A stretch of 64,000 bases of DNA from CAVSLM01 sp963728895. GTDB lineage: Bacteria; Pseudomonadota; Gammaproteobacteria; JBBQDK01. The DNA lies in the NCBI GenBank assembly GCA_963728895.1, contig CAVSLM010000001.1:930001-994000 (forward strand), in the 5' to 3' direction. Every line of letters starts with the position of its first letter. The stretch's first letter is position 1. This document shows, piece after piece, positions 51,969-60,186 of this stretch. The translations under genes and the position numbers were made by a program. The notes under the pieces are model-generated. The model was not told the origin of the DNA and made no database searches. It saw nothing but the letters and a program-made list of their open reading frames with translations.

Positions 51969-54566
51969 ATGAGCAGTAGCACAGAGCTCCGTCGGCAGTT
52001 CCTGGACTATTTCCGCGAGCGTGGCCACGAAATCGTGCCGTCCAGCCCGCTTGTGCCGGCGGGCGACCCTACACTGCTGTTCACTAACGCCGGGATGGTG
52101 CAGTTCAAGGAAGTGTTTCGCGGCCGCGAGCAGTGCTCCTACCGGCGCGCGGCGAGCGCCCAGCGCTGCGTGCGTGCCGGGGGCAAGCACAATGATCTGG
52201 AGAACGTCGGTTACACCGCGCGCCATCACACCTTCTTCGAAATGCTGGGTAACTTCAGCTTTGGTGACTACTTCAAGGCCGACGCCATACGCTATGCGTG
52301 GGACTTCCTGACGCGGGTTCTGGCCCTGCCGCCGGAACGGTTGTGGGTCACGGTATTCGACGAAGACGACGAGGCGGCACGCGTCTGGCTGCAGGACATC
52401 GGTGTGGATCCGTCGCGGTTCTCCCGCATCGGCGCCTCGGACAACTTCTGGTCGATGGGCGACACCGGCCCCTGCGGACCGTGCTCCGAGATCTTCTACG
52501 ACCATGGTCCGGGCGTGCAGGGCGGCCCGCCGGGGACACCGGAGGCCGACGGTGATCGCTACGTGGAGATCTGGAATCTGGTGTTCATGCAGTATGACCG
52601 GGCTCAGGACGGTACGCTCGCCCCGCTCCCGCGGCCGTCGGTGGATACCGGCATGGGCCTCGAGCGCCTCGCCGCCGTCATGCAGGGTGTGCACAGCAAC
52701 TATGACATCGACCTGTTCCGCAGCCTGATCGCTGCAGCGGCCGACCTGGCCGGTATCGAGGATGGTGGCCAGAGCTCGCTGCGGGTGATCGCCGATCACA
52801 TCCGCGCCTGCGCGTTCCTGGTGGTGGACGGCGTGCTGCCGTCCAACGAAGGGCGTGGCTACGTGCTGCGGCGGATCATTCGCCGGGCGATCCGGCATGG
52901 CTATCAGCTCGGAATCAAGGAGCCGTTCTTCCACCGGCTGGTGGCACCGCTCGTGGTGCAGATGGGCGATGCGTACCCGGAGCTCGCGAAGGGTCAGGCA
53001 CACGCCGAGCGTGTGCTGAGAATGGAAGAGGAGCGCTTCGCCGAGACCCTGGAGCAGGGGCTACGTATTCTGGAGCAGTCGATCGGCGCTACGCAGGGCA
53101 CGGTCATTACCGGCGAGACGGTGTTCCGGTTGTACGACACTTACGGATTCCCCGCCGATCTTACCAACGACATCGCGCGTGAGCGCGGACTGACGCTGGA
53201 TATGGCGGGCTTCGAACGCGCCATGGATGCCCAGCGTGAGCGCGCGCGCGCGGCGAGCCAGTTCGGACTCGATGAAAGCGGCGCGCAGATCGAGGGCCGC
53301 ACCGTATTTACCGGCTACGACAGCGTCCAGGAGCAGGCGAGCGTGACGGCGCTGTTTCGGAACAGTCGGCCCGTAGATGCGCTGAAGGAGGGCGAGGCGG
53401 GTGTGGTGGTGCTGGATCACACGCCGTTCTATGCGGAGTCGGGTGGCCAGGTCGGCGACCGCGGCCTGCTGGAAGGCGCCGCAGGCGAGTTCGAAGTGCA
53501 GGACACCCAGAAGCGCGGCGAGGCCCACGCGCACATCGGAACCCAGCGGACCGGGTCAGTGCGCGTCGGTGAGCAAGTGAGCGCGCGGGTCAACGCGTTT
53601 CTGCGCCAGGCGACGGCGCTCAACCATACCGCCACGCACCTGCTGCATGCGGCGCTGCGTCGGGTGCTCGGCGAACATGTTACGCAGAAAGGCTCGCTGG
53701 TCGAGCCGGCGCGCTTGCGCTTCGACTTCTCGCACTTCGAGCCGCTGACGCCGGCCCAGCTCGAAGAAATCGAGCGCTTGGTGAACGAGCAGATCCTGCT
53801 GAACCGCGAAGCGCTCACGCGCACCATGCCATACCGGGAAGCCATCGGCGCCGGCGCCATGGCGCTGTTCGGCGAGAAATACGGCGACCGGGTACGCGTG
53901 CTCAGCATCGGCGACTTCTCCACCGAGCTCTGCGGTGGCACGCATGTGCGCCGCTCGGGCGACATCGGGCTGTTCAAGATCACCTCTGAAACCGGCGTTG
54001 CATCGGGTGTGCGACGCATCGAGGCCGTGACGGGACGCGTAGCCCTGGAGTGGGTGAATGCCATGGAGCAGCGCGTGACGCGGGTCGCGGACCTGGTCAA
54101 GGCGGGCCGTGACCAGGTGGAGGATCGCGTACGGCAGCTGTTGGAGCGCAATCGCACATTGGAGCGCGAGCTGGAGCAGATCAAGGGCAGGCTCGCCAGC
54201 AACCGGGGCGGGGACCTTGCCGCCCAGGCACTGGACGTGAACGGCATTCGTGTGGTCGCCGCGCGGCTCGACGGCGCCGACGCCAAGACCCTGCGCGAGA
54301 CCGTGGACCAGATCAAGAACAAGCTTGGTTCGGCTGCCGTGCTGCTGGCCTCGGTCGTGGGCGACAAGGTCAGCCTGGTGGCTGGCGTTACGTCGGACCA
54401 GACCAACCGCATCAAGGCGGGAGATCTCGTCAATGCTGTGGCGCGTCAGGTCGGCGGCAAAGGGGGTGGCCGTCCCGACATGGCCCAGGCCGGAGGCAAC
54501 GATCCGACAGCGCTGGACGCCGCCTTGCGCTCGGTGCCTGACTGGGTGCGCCAGCATCTCGAATGA
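51969..54566 (+). CDS. alaS: Alanyl-tRNA synthetase
   Basis: An 865-residue class II synthetase: catalytic domain (FTNAGMVQFKEVFRG, ARHHTFFEMLGNFSFGDYF), tRNA recognition domain, editing domain with HTATHLLHAAL and the zinc-type CGGTHV, and a C-terminal C-Ala region with GKGGGRPDMAQAGG. ATG 51969 gives the standard MSSSTELRRQFLDYF; 29 further codons upstream are open but not family-like. Intact throughout. Confidence 0.97.
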   Translation: MSSSTELRRQFLDYFRERGHEIVPSSPLVPAGDPTLLFTNAGMVQFKEVFRGREQCSYRRAASAQRCVRAGGKHNDLENVGYTARHHTFFEMLGNFSFGDYFKADAIRYAWDFLTRVLALPPERLWVTVFDEDDEAARVWLQDIGVDPSRFSRIGASDNFWSMGDTGPCGPCSEIFYDHGPGVQGGPPGTPEADGDRYVEIWNLVFMQYDRAQDGTLAPLPRPSVDTGMGLERLAAVMQGVHSNYDIDLFRSLIAAAADLAGIEDGGQSSLRVIADHIRACAFLVVDGVLPSNEGRGYVLRRIIRRAIRHGYQLGIKEPFFHRLVAPLVVQMGDAYPELAKGQAHAERVLRMEEERFAETLEQGLRILEQSIGATQGTVITGETVFRLYDTYGFPADLTNDIARERGLTLDMAGFERAMDAQRERARAASQFGLDESGAQIEGRTVFTGYDSVQEQASVTALFRNSRPVDALKEGEAGVVVLDHTPFYAESGGQVGDRGLLEGAAGEFEVQDTQKRGEAHAHIGTQRTGSVRVGEQVSARVNAFLRQATALNHTATHLLHAALRRVLGEHVTQKGSLVEPARLRFDFSHFEPLTPAQLEEIERLVNEQILLNREALTRTMPYREAIGAGAMALFGEKYGDRVRVLSIGDFSTELCGGTHVRRSGDIGLFKITSETGVASGVRRIEAVTGRVALEWVNAMEQRVTRVADLVKAGRDQVEDRVRQLLERNRTLERELEQIKGRLASNRGGDLAAQALDVNGIRVVAARLDGADAKTLRETVDQIKNKLGSAAVLLASVVGDKVSLVAGVTSDQTNRIKAGDLVNAVARQVGGKGGGRPDMAQAGGNDPTALDAALRSVPDWVRQHLE

Positions 54567-54569
54567 CCG

Positions 54570-54599
54570 TGCGGCGCGCGGTGCAGGCTGCGCGCCGCA
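54570..54599 (+). terminator. Strong hairpin after alaS
   Basis: TGCGGCGCGC and GCGCGCCGCA form a perfect ten-pair stem with a ten-base loop, starting 4 bp after the alaS stop. A T-rich stretch (TTTTCTTTATCTT) begins about 20 bases further, so termination is plausible but not classical. Confidence 0.5.
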
Positions 54600-54678
54600 T
54601 CGATCCCTTCACACCGCGTTTTCTTTATCTTCAAGTCGTTTTGTTGTTTAATCTGCGCCCTTTACTCTGCTATTGACA

Positions 54679-55914
54679 ATGCCACTGATTGTTCAGAAAT
54701 ATGGCGGTACCTCGGTTGGATCTCCCGAGCGCATCGAACGTGTCGCGGAGAAGGTCCGCGCATTCCGCGAGCGTGGCAACGACATGGTCGTGGTCGTTTC
54801 CGCCATGAGCGGCGAGACCGACCGCCTGCTGGGTCTGGCGCGCACGATCAACCCGCGGCCGAGCTCGCGCGAGCTCGACGTGCTGCTTGCCACAGGAGAG
54901 CAGGTGACCATTGCGCTGCTGAGCATTGCCCTGGAAAAACTGGAGTGTGCGGCGCGTTCCTATACCGGTGCTCAAGTGCAAATCCTGACCGATAGCGCCC
55001 ACAACAAGGCGCGCATACGCGAGATCGAGGCCGAGCGCGTGCGCAAGGATCTGGAGGCGGGCAGAGTCGTCGTGGTGGCAGGCTTCCAGGGCGTCACTGA
55101 GGCGGGCGACATCACCACGCTCGGTCGCGGCGGCTCGGACACGACCGCGGTGGCACTGGCGGCGGCGCTGAAGGCCGACGAATGCCAGATTTTCACCGAC
55201 GTCGATGGCGTGTACACCACCGATCCGCGGCTCGTCCCGCAGGCGCGACGACTGGAACGCATCACCTTCGAAGAGATGCTGGAGATGGCCAGCCTCGGTT
55301 CAAAGGTGCTGCAGATCCGCTCGGTCGAGTTTGCCGGCAAGTACAACGTGCCGCTGCGTGTGCTGTCGTCCTTCGAGGAAGGGGCAGGCACGCTGATCAC
55401 CTACGAGGAAGAAGGTATGGAAGAGCCGCTGATCTCGGGTATTGCATTCAACCGGGATGAGGCCAAGCTGACGGTGCTTGGTGTGCCCGACCAGCCGGGC
55501 GTTGCCTATCGCATCCTCGGCCCGGTCTCGGATGCGAACATCGAGGTCGACATGATTGTCCAAAACGTTGGACAGGACGACACGACCGACTTCACGTTCA
55601 CGGTGCATCGCAGCGACTACGATCGCACGATCGACATCCTGCGCGCGACCGCAAAGGATCTTGGCGCCCGCGAGGTGAGCGGCGACAACCGAATCGTGAA
55701 GATCTCTCTGGTAGGTGTGGGCATGCGCTCTCACGCCGGTATCGCGAGTGCGATGTTCCAGGCGCTCGCGAAGGAAGGGATCAACATCCGCATGATCTCG
55801 ACATCGGAGATCAAGATCTCTGTTGTGATCGACGAGAAGTATCTCGAGCTCGGTGTTCGCGTGCTCCATGACGTCTTCCATCTTGATCAGGCTCCGCAGG
55901 TAGGGCCGCGCTGA
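54679..55914 (+). CDS. lysC: Aspartate kinase
   Basis: A 411-residue aspartokinase starting MPLIVQKYGGTSVGSPERI, with kinase motifs FQGVTEAGDITTLGRGGSDT and two C-terminal ACT domains (about 265-410) that bind lysine or threonine for feedback inhibition. It makes aspartyl phosphate for Lys, Met and Thr synthesis. I chose ATG 54679; an in-frame TTG lies two codons earlier. No Shine-Dalgarno sequence is visible, and the preceding 70 bp are unusually A+T-rich with TTTAAT at 54647-54652 as a possible -10. Confidence 0.96.
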   Translation: MPLIVQKYGGTSVGSPERIERVAEKVRAFRERGNDMVVVVSAMSGETDRLLGLARTINPRPSSRELDVLLATGEQVTIALLSIALEKLECAARSYTGAQVQILTDSAHNKARIREIEAERVRKDLEAGRVVVVAGFQGVTEAGDITTLGRGGSDTTAVALAAALKADECQIFTDVDGVYTTDPRLVPQARRLERITFEEMLEMASLGSKVLQIRSVEFAGKYNVPLRVLSSFEEGAGTLITYEEEGMEEPLISGIAFNRDEAKLTVLGVPDQPGVAYRILGPVSDANIEVDMIVQNVGQDDTTDFTFTVHRSDYDRTIDILRATAKDLGAREVSGDNRIVKISLVGVGMRSHAGIASAMFQALAKEGINIRMISTSEIKISVVIDEKYLELGVRVLHDVFHLDQAPQVGPR

Positions 55915-56075
55915 AACGCCGCAACCCGCCCTATCCTCCTGCGGAGCAATTAGCTGCAAGCCTCTGATGTTTTAACGTTATAGTTTCAGACCGCCCGGTC
56001 GATACAGCGTCCGGCCACGAATCAGGTGGGCCGGACCGGTGAAACAAGGTGATAGTCTGCGCAAGGAGATTGGAT

Positions 56076-56279
56076 ATGCTGATTCTGACTCGAAGGGTGG
56101 GTGAAACGCTGATGATTGGTGATGAAGTGACCGTCACCGTGCTCGGTGTCAAGGGCAATCAAGTGCGCATCGGTGTGAACGCGCCCAAAGAGGTCTCCGT
56201 GCATCGCGAGGAGATTTACGAGCGCATCAAGAGGGAGAAGGAACTCGCCGGTGTCGACCACGCCGAAGGCGGCGAATAA
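56076..56279 (+). CDS. csrA: Carbon storage regulator CsrA
   Basis: A 67-residue RNA-binding protein beginning MLILTRRVGETLMIGDEV and containing GNQVRIGVNAPKEVSVHREE. It binds GGA motifs in mRNA leaders and represses or stabilises them, governing biofilm and motility choices. AAGGAG at 56063 precedes ATG 56076. TATAGT at 55979-55984 is a weak -10 candidate. Position between lysC and tRNA-Ser is the conserved gammaproteobacterial order. Confidence 0.97.
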   Translation: MLILTRRVGETLMIGDEVTVTVLGVKGNQVRIGVNAPKEVSVHREEIYERIKREKELAGVDHAEGGE

Positions 56280-56378
56280 GCCTTTACGCATGCCTCGGCC
56301 GTTAGTATTCTACCCGCCTGCTGTTGCGCCGTCGCCCCAAAGCAGCAGGTGCGGTAGCCCCTAGAATCGGCTGCCTAC

Positions 56379-56472
56379 GGAGAGATGGCCGAGAGGCTGA
56401 AGGCGCTCCCCTGCTAAGGGAGTATGGGGTCAAAAAGCTCCATCGAGGGTTCGAATCCCTCTCTCTCCGCCA
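56379..56472 (+). tRNA. tRNA-Ser(GCU)
   Basis: A 94-nt tRNA with acceptor stem GGAGAGA/TCTCTCC, discriminator G and encoded CCA, a D arm with GGCCGAGAGGCTGAAGGC, anticodon loop CTGCTAA (anticodon GCT), the long variable arm typical of serine tRNAs, and TTCGAATCC in the T arm. A TAGAAT at 56362-56367 may be its -10. Its 3' end is repeated at 58568. Confidence 0.97.
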
Positions 56473-56480
56473 ATAACCAC
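56461..56480 (+). repeat. tRNA-Ser 3' end direct repeat, copy 1 (possible attachment site)
   Basis: The last 12 bases of the tRNA plus 8 bases of flank recur with one mismatch at 58568-58587. Such repeats normally mark the ends of an integrated element. Confidence 0.55.
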
Positions 56481-56870
56481 CCCAAGCCACTGAACAATAT
56501 AGATATTCGCTGGTAGCGCGCAACTCCTCCCGACGTCGAGACCGCCAACAAGAAGTTCGCGCTTCGTGAGTTCCGGAACCTCAAATCCATTGTTCGGGAG
56601 TTCTCTTTCCGATTGCAAGACAGTCTGCCATTTGAGCTCCCGCGTGACCTGGGGCAAATACGCGGAGCCAATGCAGGCAACAGAGAAAGCCGTGCGGTAA
56701 AGATTGTTCTGCCAGAAGCGGTGCGCGTTGGGGTTGCGCGAGAAGACACAGGGAAGAGCAAACCTCGGAGATCGTGAACATCGGCGATCTGCAATCCAAA
56801 GAAACCGCCTCTACCGTGGCTTGGACGGATACACCATTGAGACCACGCACCTGCTGCGCAATGTGCCCGT
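56473..56870. other. Gene-free 400 bp between tRNA-Ser and the OmpA-like gene
   Basis: No credible gene. Base composition looks lower in G+C than the neighbouring housekeeping genes. The minus-strand frame that covers the tRNA is the familiar spurious product of tRNA-Ser genes. I could not recognise an integrase remnant. Confidence 0.5.
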
Positions 56871-56871
56871 C

Positions 56872-58476
56872 TTATTGCAGCCGACGCAATTCCACGCGGT
56901 CGTTCTGGCGCAGATCGGAGCGCGTGTTGTCGGCAGCGATGGGTTGCGTTGAGCCGTAGCCACGCGCCACGATATTGCCCGGGTTCAATCCTTGTTCCAC
57001 CAAGTATTCGCGCACTGACTTGGCGCGTTGCTCGGACAGCCGTTGGTTGTTGGCCTCGTCGCCCTGGGCATCGCTGTGACCGCCCACTTCCAGTTTCAGC
57101 TCCGGGTGCGCGCGCAGCACACCCGCCAGCCGGTCCAGCACGGCGCGCGCCGAATCGGTCAGCTCGTGCGAGTCATCGCGAAATTTCACGCCCTCCAGCA
57201 CCATAACCTGTCCGGTGACGCAGCCCGTGACCTCGACCGTGGCGCCTGACGCGGTATCCGGACACAGGTCGGTGCTGTCTTTGACACCGTCCCCGTCGCT
57301 GTCCTCTGCGCCGGTGCCGACGCCCCCTTGACGTTCGGCTGCGTCCTCAGGCGCCGCTTTGCTTTCTGCTGACCGATCGGTGAGGGGCGCTTGCGGCGTG
57401 GCGATACCGGCTGCCGGTGCCGGCCCGGCTTCATCAGCCGCTTCGGAACTGGCGCTTTGATCGTCATCGGGCCCGACTGCTTGCGCCTGCTGTTTACCCG
57501 AAGCCGTTTCCGGCATGGCCGTTTCGGCCGCGGCTGGAGCCGTCGCGATGGCTGCTATCTGGTTCTGCAAGTGCTTCAATGCCTCGCGGGTGGACGCCAG
57601 CGACACGTTTACCTGGGCCTGCAACTCGGCGAGCTTCTTATCCGGGTTGTCGATGCCCGCCTGCAGCTTGGCCAGCTTTGAATTGCGGCTGGCAGCATCG
57701 GTGCTTGCCTGTGCCAGCTGGCTGTCGCGTTCGGCCAGGTCTTTGTGCAGGGCAGACAGCTGTTCATCGCGATCGGCGACCACCTTCTTTAGCGCGGCGA
57801 GATCTTTGTCCCGACTTGCCAGCGCTTGCCTCAGCCGCTCGATTTCGCTCCTCAGTGTGTCATTGCCCTTCTGCATCGCGGCCAGTTTTTCGTCCTGTTG
57901 ACTCAACGACTGTTTGAGCGTGGCGAGCTTGTCGGTTAGTTCGGAGACCTGTGCCGTGGCACGGTCGCGCTCGGAGGAGGCAGTCAATAGCTGCGCCTGC
58001 AATGCTGACGCCCGGGCTTGTTCATCCGAGAGACCAGCCTGTGCCGTCTGCACCTGCTTGAGCGCGGTCTGCAGGCTGGCGCGGGCCTGCTCCAGTTGCT
58101 GCAGGCGATGTTCGAGCTCGGTCTGTTTGCCCGCCAGCTCGGCGAGCAGTCGCTCGCGCTCTGCGTTGTGATCGGCCTCTGCTGCTTGTTGCGCGGGCAC
58201 GACCATAGCTGGGTAGCCGGGTGGCGGGGCGTAACCGCTGGGCGGCATCAACCACTGGCCGGACGGCGCCATCGGCATGGGCCGCATGGCGGGGTACGCC
58301 TGCGGCGGATACCAGGGATAGGGGATTGCCGGCTGCGGGGCCCAGGCCACGCCACCCGGTACCGGGCTCACCGCCGGCTGACCGGTATCGGTCTCTGCCT
58401 CTGCCCGTATCACCACCGAGGGCATCAACACCAGTAACAGTGAAGCCAAGCTGAACGCATGTCGTGTATGTTTCAT
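56872..58476 (-). CDS. OmpA-family protein with long coiled coil
   Basis: A 534-residue envelope protein: signal peptide (HAFSLASLLLVLMPSVVIRA), a Pro/Tyr/Met-rich segment (about 45-95), a coiled coil of about 230 residues rich in Gln, Leu and Ala, an acidic linker, a thrombospondin type 3-like motif (DSDGDGVKDSTDLCPD) and a C-terminal OmpA peptidoglycan-binding domain (KLEVGGHSDAQGDEANNQRL, RGYGSTQPIA). It probably spans the periplasm, holding to peptidoglycan. ATG 58476 is where the signal peptide starts. It is flanked by the tRNA-end repeats. Confidence 0.88.
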   Translation of the reverse strand: MKHTRHAFSLASLLLVLMPSVVIRAEAETDTGQPAVSPVPGGVAWAPQPAIPYPWYPPQAYPAMRPMPMAPSGQWLMPPSGYAPPPGYPAMVVPAQQAAEADHNAERERLLAELAGKQTELEHRLQQLEQARASLQTALKQVQTAQAGLSDEQARASALQAQLLTASSERDRATAQVSELTDKLATLKQSLSQQDEKLAAMQKGNDTLRSEIERLRQALASRDKDLAALKKVVADRDEQLSALHKDLAERDSQLAQASTDAASRNSKLAKLQAGIDNPDKKLAELQAQVNVSLASTREALKHLQNQIAAIATAPAAAETAMPETASGKQQAQAVGPDDDQSASSEAADEAGPAPAAGIATPQAPLTDRSAESKAAPEDAAERQGGVGTGAEDSDGDGVKDSTDLCPDTASGATVEVTGCVTGQVMVLEGVKFRDDSHELTDSARAVLDRLAGVLRAHPELKLEVGGHSDAQGDEANNQRLSEQRAKSVREYLVEQGLNPGNIVARGYGSTQPIAADNTRSDLRQNDRVELRRLQ

Positions 58477-59005
58477 GGCTTTGCTCCGATGATTGTAAGC
58501 GCCATGGGTCTTGTTCGGTTTCGGCTGGGCCAGAACAGTCCATCGGCCGGCCATGAACGCCGCGGTGCTCTCTCTGCCAATAACCACTCCCACTGCTGAA
58601 CGGAAGGGAATCCGCTGCTGAGGTGCTGCCATGGGTCGTGCATTCTGCTCCATCAGCGAGTTGTTGGTGTCGTGGCTCATGCCCGCCCCTCCCCGCGGTC
58701 CGCGATGCGGGCGCCTGGCCCTCGGCAGTGATCAGCTTGAGGGCAGCATCGCGCACCCGGGCGAGCTCGACCAGCGGTCGCATGGCTTCCTGCAGCTCCT
58801 CGAGCTTTTCAAGGGCCCGGCCGGTCAGCTCCGCCGCCGCATCCAGGTAGCACGCGATATGTTCCACACTCACGCCGTACAGTCCCTCTTTGCTGGCGCC
58901 AATGATCATCATGGCGCGGGTGCGCTGCAGGGAGGTTCGCGCGTCCTGGATCAGCAGCAGGCTGTCGACGATCGTGGTGGTGGTTTCGTCGATGGGTTCG
59001 TTCAT
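58022..59005 (-). CDS. Hypothetical protein; only the N-terminal 95 or so residues look coding
   Basis: From ATG 59005, after GGGGGAAC, the frame reads a helical segment (TIVDSLLLIQDARTSLQRTR, HIACYLDAAAELTGRALEKL) of credible composition. Beyond about residue 100 it becomes low-quality and runs 454 bp into the OmpA-like gene in another frame, so the real gene probably ended earlier. The change coincides with the second copy of the tRNA-end repeat (58568-58587), as if an insertion had replaced its 3' end. I do not recognise the family. Confidence 0.4.
   Translation of the reverse strand: MNEPIDETTTTIVDSLLLIQDARTSLQRTRAMMIIGASKEGLYGVSVEHIACYLDAAAELTGRALEKLEELQEAMRPLVELARVRDAALKLITAEGQAPASRTAGRGGHEPRHQQLADGAECTTHGSTSAADSLPFSSGSGYWQREHRGVHGRPMDCSGPAETEQDPWRLQSSEQSHETYTTCVQLGFTVTGVDALGGDTGRGRDRYRSAGGEPGTGWRGLGPAAGNPLSLVSAAGVPRHAAHADGAVRPVVDAAQRLRPATRLPSYGRARATSSRGRSQRRARATARRAGGQTDRARTSPAATGAGPRQPADRAQAGADGTGWSLG
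58568..58587 (+). repeat. tRNA-Ser 3' end direct repeat, copy 2 (possible attachment site)
   Basis: Nineteen of 20 bases equal 56461-56480, and CTGAAC follows in both copies a few bases later. Upstream of this copy there is no tRNA body. Confidence 0.55.
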
Positions 59006-59227
59006 TGGTGTTCCCCCGGCTATGCGTCAAGTAAGGTGGTACCGGGGCGGCGGCAGGGGTGCGGTCGCACGGCCCTTCCTCTTGCAAGGTGTTTTCATGG
59101 CCGAGCGCCCCGGGCATTGCACGGTTGCCTCATCGGGTCGCAGGTTGCGGGATATTCAGGCCCTCGTGAGGGTAACTCTGCAGCCGGCCGGCGGCCAGCG
59201 TCAACCGGCGTCGCGTAAACTCTTGAA

Positions 59228-59345
59228 AGCGGGCAGCGGGCAGCGGGCAGCGGGCAGCGGGCAGCGGGCAGCGGGCAGCGGGCAGCGGGCAGCGGGCAGC
59301 GGGCAGCGGGCAGCGGGCAGCGGGCAGCGGGCAGCGGGCAGCGGG
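59228..59345 (+). repeat. Seven-base tandem repeat AGCGGGC, about 17 copies
   Basis: An essentially perfect array of AGCGGGC units in the 379 bp between the hypothetical gene and the methyltransferase (59006-59384), where I see no gene. The unit is not a multiple of three. Copy number is likely to vary between strains. Confidence 0.9.
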
Positions 59346-59384
59346 TGCGAGCCGAAGTGCTTGGGTCAGCGGCGCGACCAGCGC

Positions 59385-60176
59385 CTATGCGTCTATGGGC
59401 AGCCGCGGCACGCCCACAAGGTAGGTCAGGCCGATCGGAGATCCGCGAACCGGGAGCGTACCGATATCCCATTCGAACGTTTCCTGGCCCGGGATCTCCG
59501 CGACCATTTCGCGCAGCTCGGGGGGGCTGAAGATCCGCAGCATGGAGACGATTCCGTCGAACAGGCCGAGCAGGGGAATCGCGGGGAGCACGTAGGTGAG
59601 CAGGATCCGCGACCAGCGAAACGGGCGGATGCGCGGCGTCAGCGCGAGCATCGCGAGCGGCATGAGCAGGATGAAGAGTATACCCAGGAGGCGGTTGTCC
59701 GCCCCCTCGACCACCACGATCGGACGGCGTTTCCTCACCGCGTCGGCGAGTATTGCCTGTGCCTGCCGCGGGCGAAAGTGGTGAAACGCGTTGAAGAGGG
59801 TGCGCACGCCGTCGAGCTCGTCCGGGACATTGGTCGCATCCACCGGTTCCGGCCAGTACCCGATGCGCCCGATCGATCCGACCTGTATACACCGCAACAC
59901 AGTGCGGTTCGGGTAGAGGTCCGTCAACCGCACATCGACGTTTCCCGAGCGCGCCAGCAGCGGCATGAGGCTCAGCCAGGGGCCGCCTCCGCCCGAGCAC
60001 AGATCGACAATCCGATTGCGGCCGAAACGTCGCATGGCGTCCAGGAGCTTGGGCGCAATGGCATTGAATGCCCTGTGCGTGTCGGCCATGAAGTGCAGCC
60101 AATCCGTGCCGCCGTCGCGGACCGGACGTGGGCACCAGGGTTGGTCCTCGATCTCGAACAGGTGAACGCGCCGCAT
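59385..60176 (-). CDS. SAM-dependent methyltransferase with C-terminal membrane segments
   Basis: A 263-residue protein: IVDLCSGGGGPWLSLM is the SAM-binding motif, VRLTDLYPNR the second, and FNAFHHFRPRQ a later motif. Two hydrophobic stretches (LLGILFILLMPLAMLALT and LLTYVLPAIPLLGLFDG) suggest membrane attachment. ATG 60176 (MRRVHLFEIEDQPW) lies 10 bp after the acyl-AMP ligase stop. The substrate is likely a lipid or lipid-linked product of the cluster, by inference. Confidence 0.8.
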   Translation of the reverse strand: MRRVHLFEIEDQPWCPRPVRDGGTDWLHFMADTHRAFNAIAPKLLDAMRRFGRNRIVDLCSGGGGPWLSLMPLLARSGNVDVRLTDLYPNRTVLRCIQVGSIGRIGYWPEPVDATNVPDELDGVRTLFNAFHHFRPRQAQAILADAVRKRRPIVVVEGADNRLLGILFILLMPLAMLALTPRIRPFRWSRILLTYVLPAIPLLGLFDGIVSMLRIFSPPELREMVAEIPGQETFEWDIGTLPVRGSPIGLTYLVGVPRLPIDA

Positions 60177-60186
60177 GTTACTTGGG

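Noticed and set aside
56414..56794. Minus-strand open frame over tRNA-Ser
   Set aside because: The EREGFEPS-like end is the well-known spurious product of translating a serine tRNA gene.
59228..59345. CRISPR array
   Set aside because: The units are seven bases with no spacers and no cas genes are nearby.
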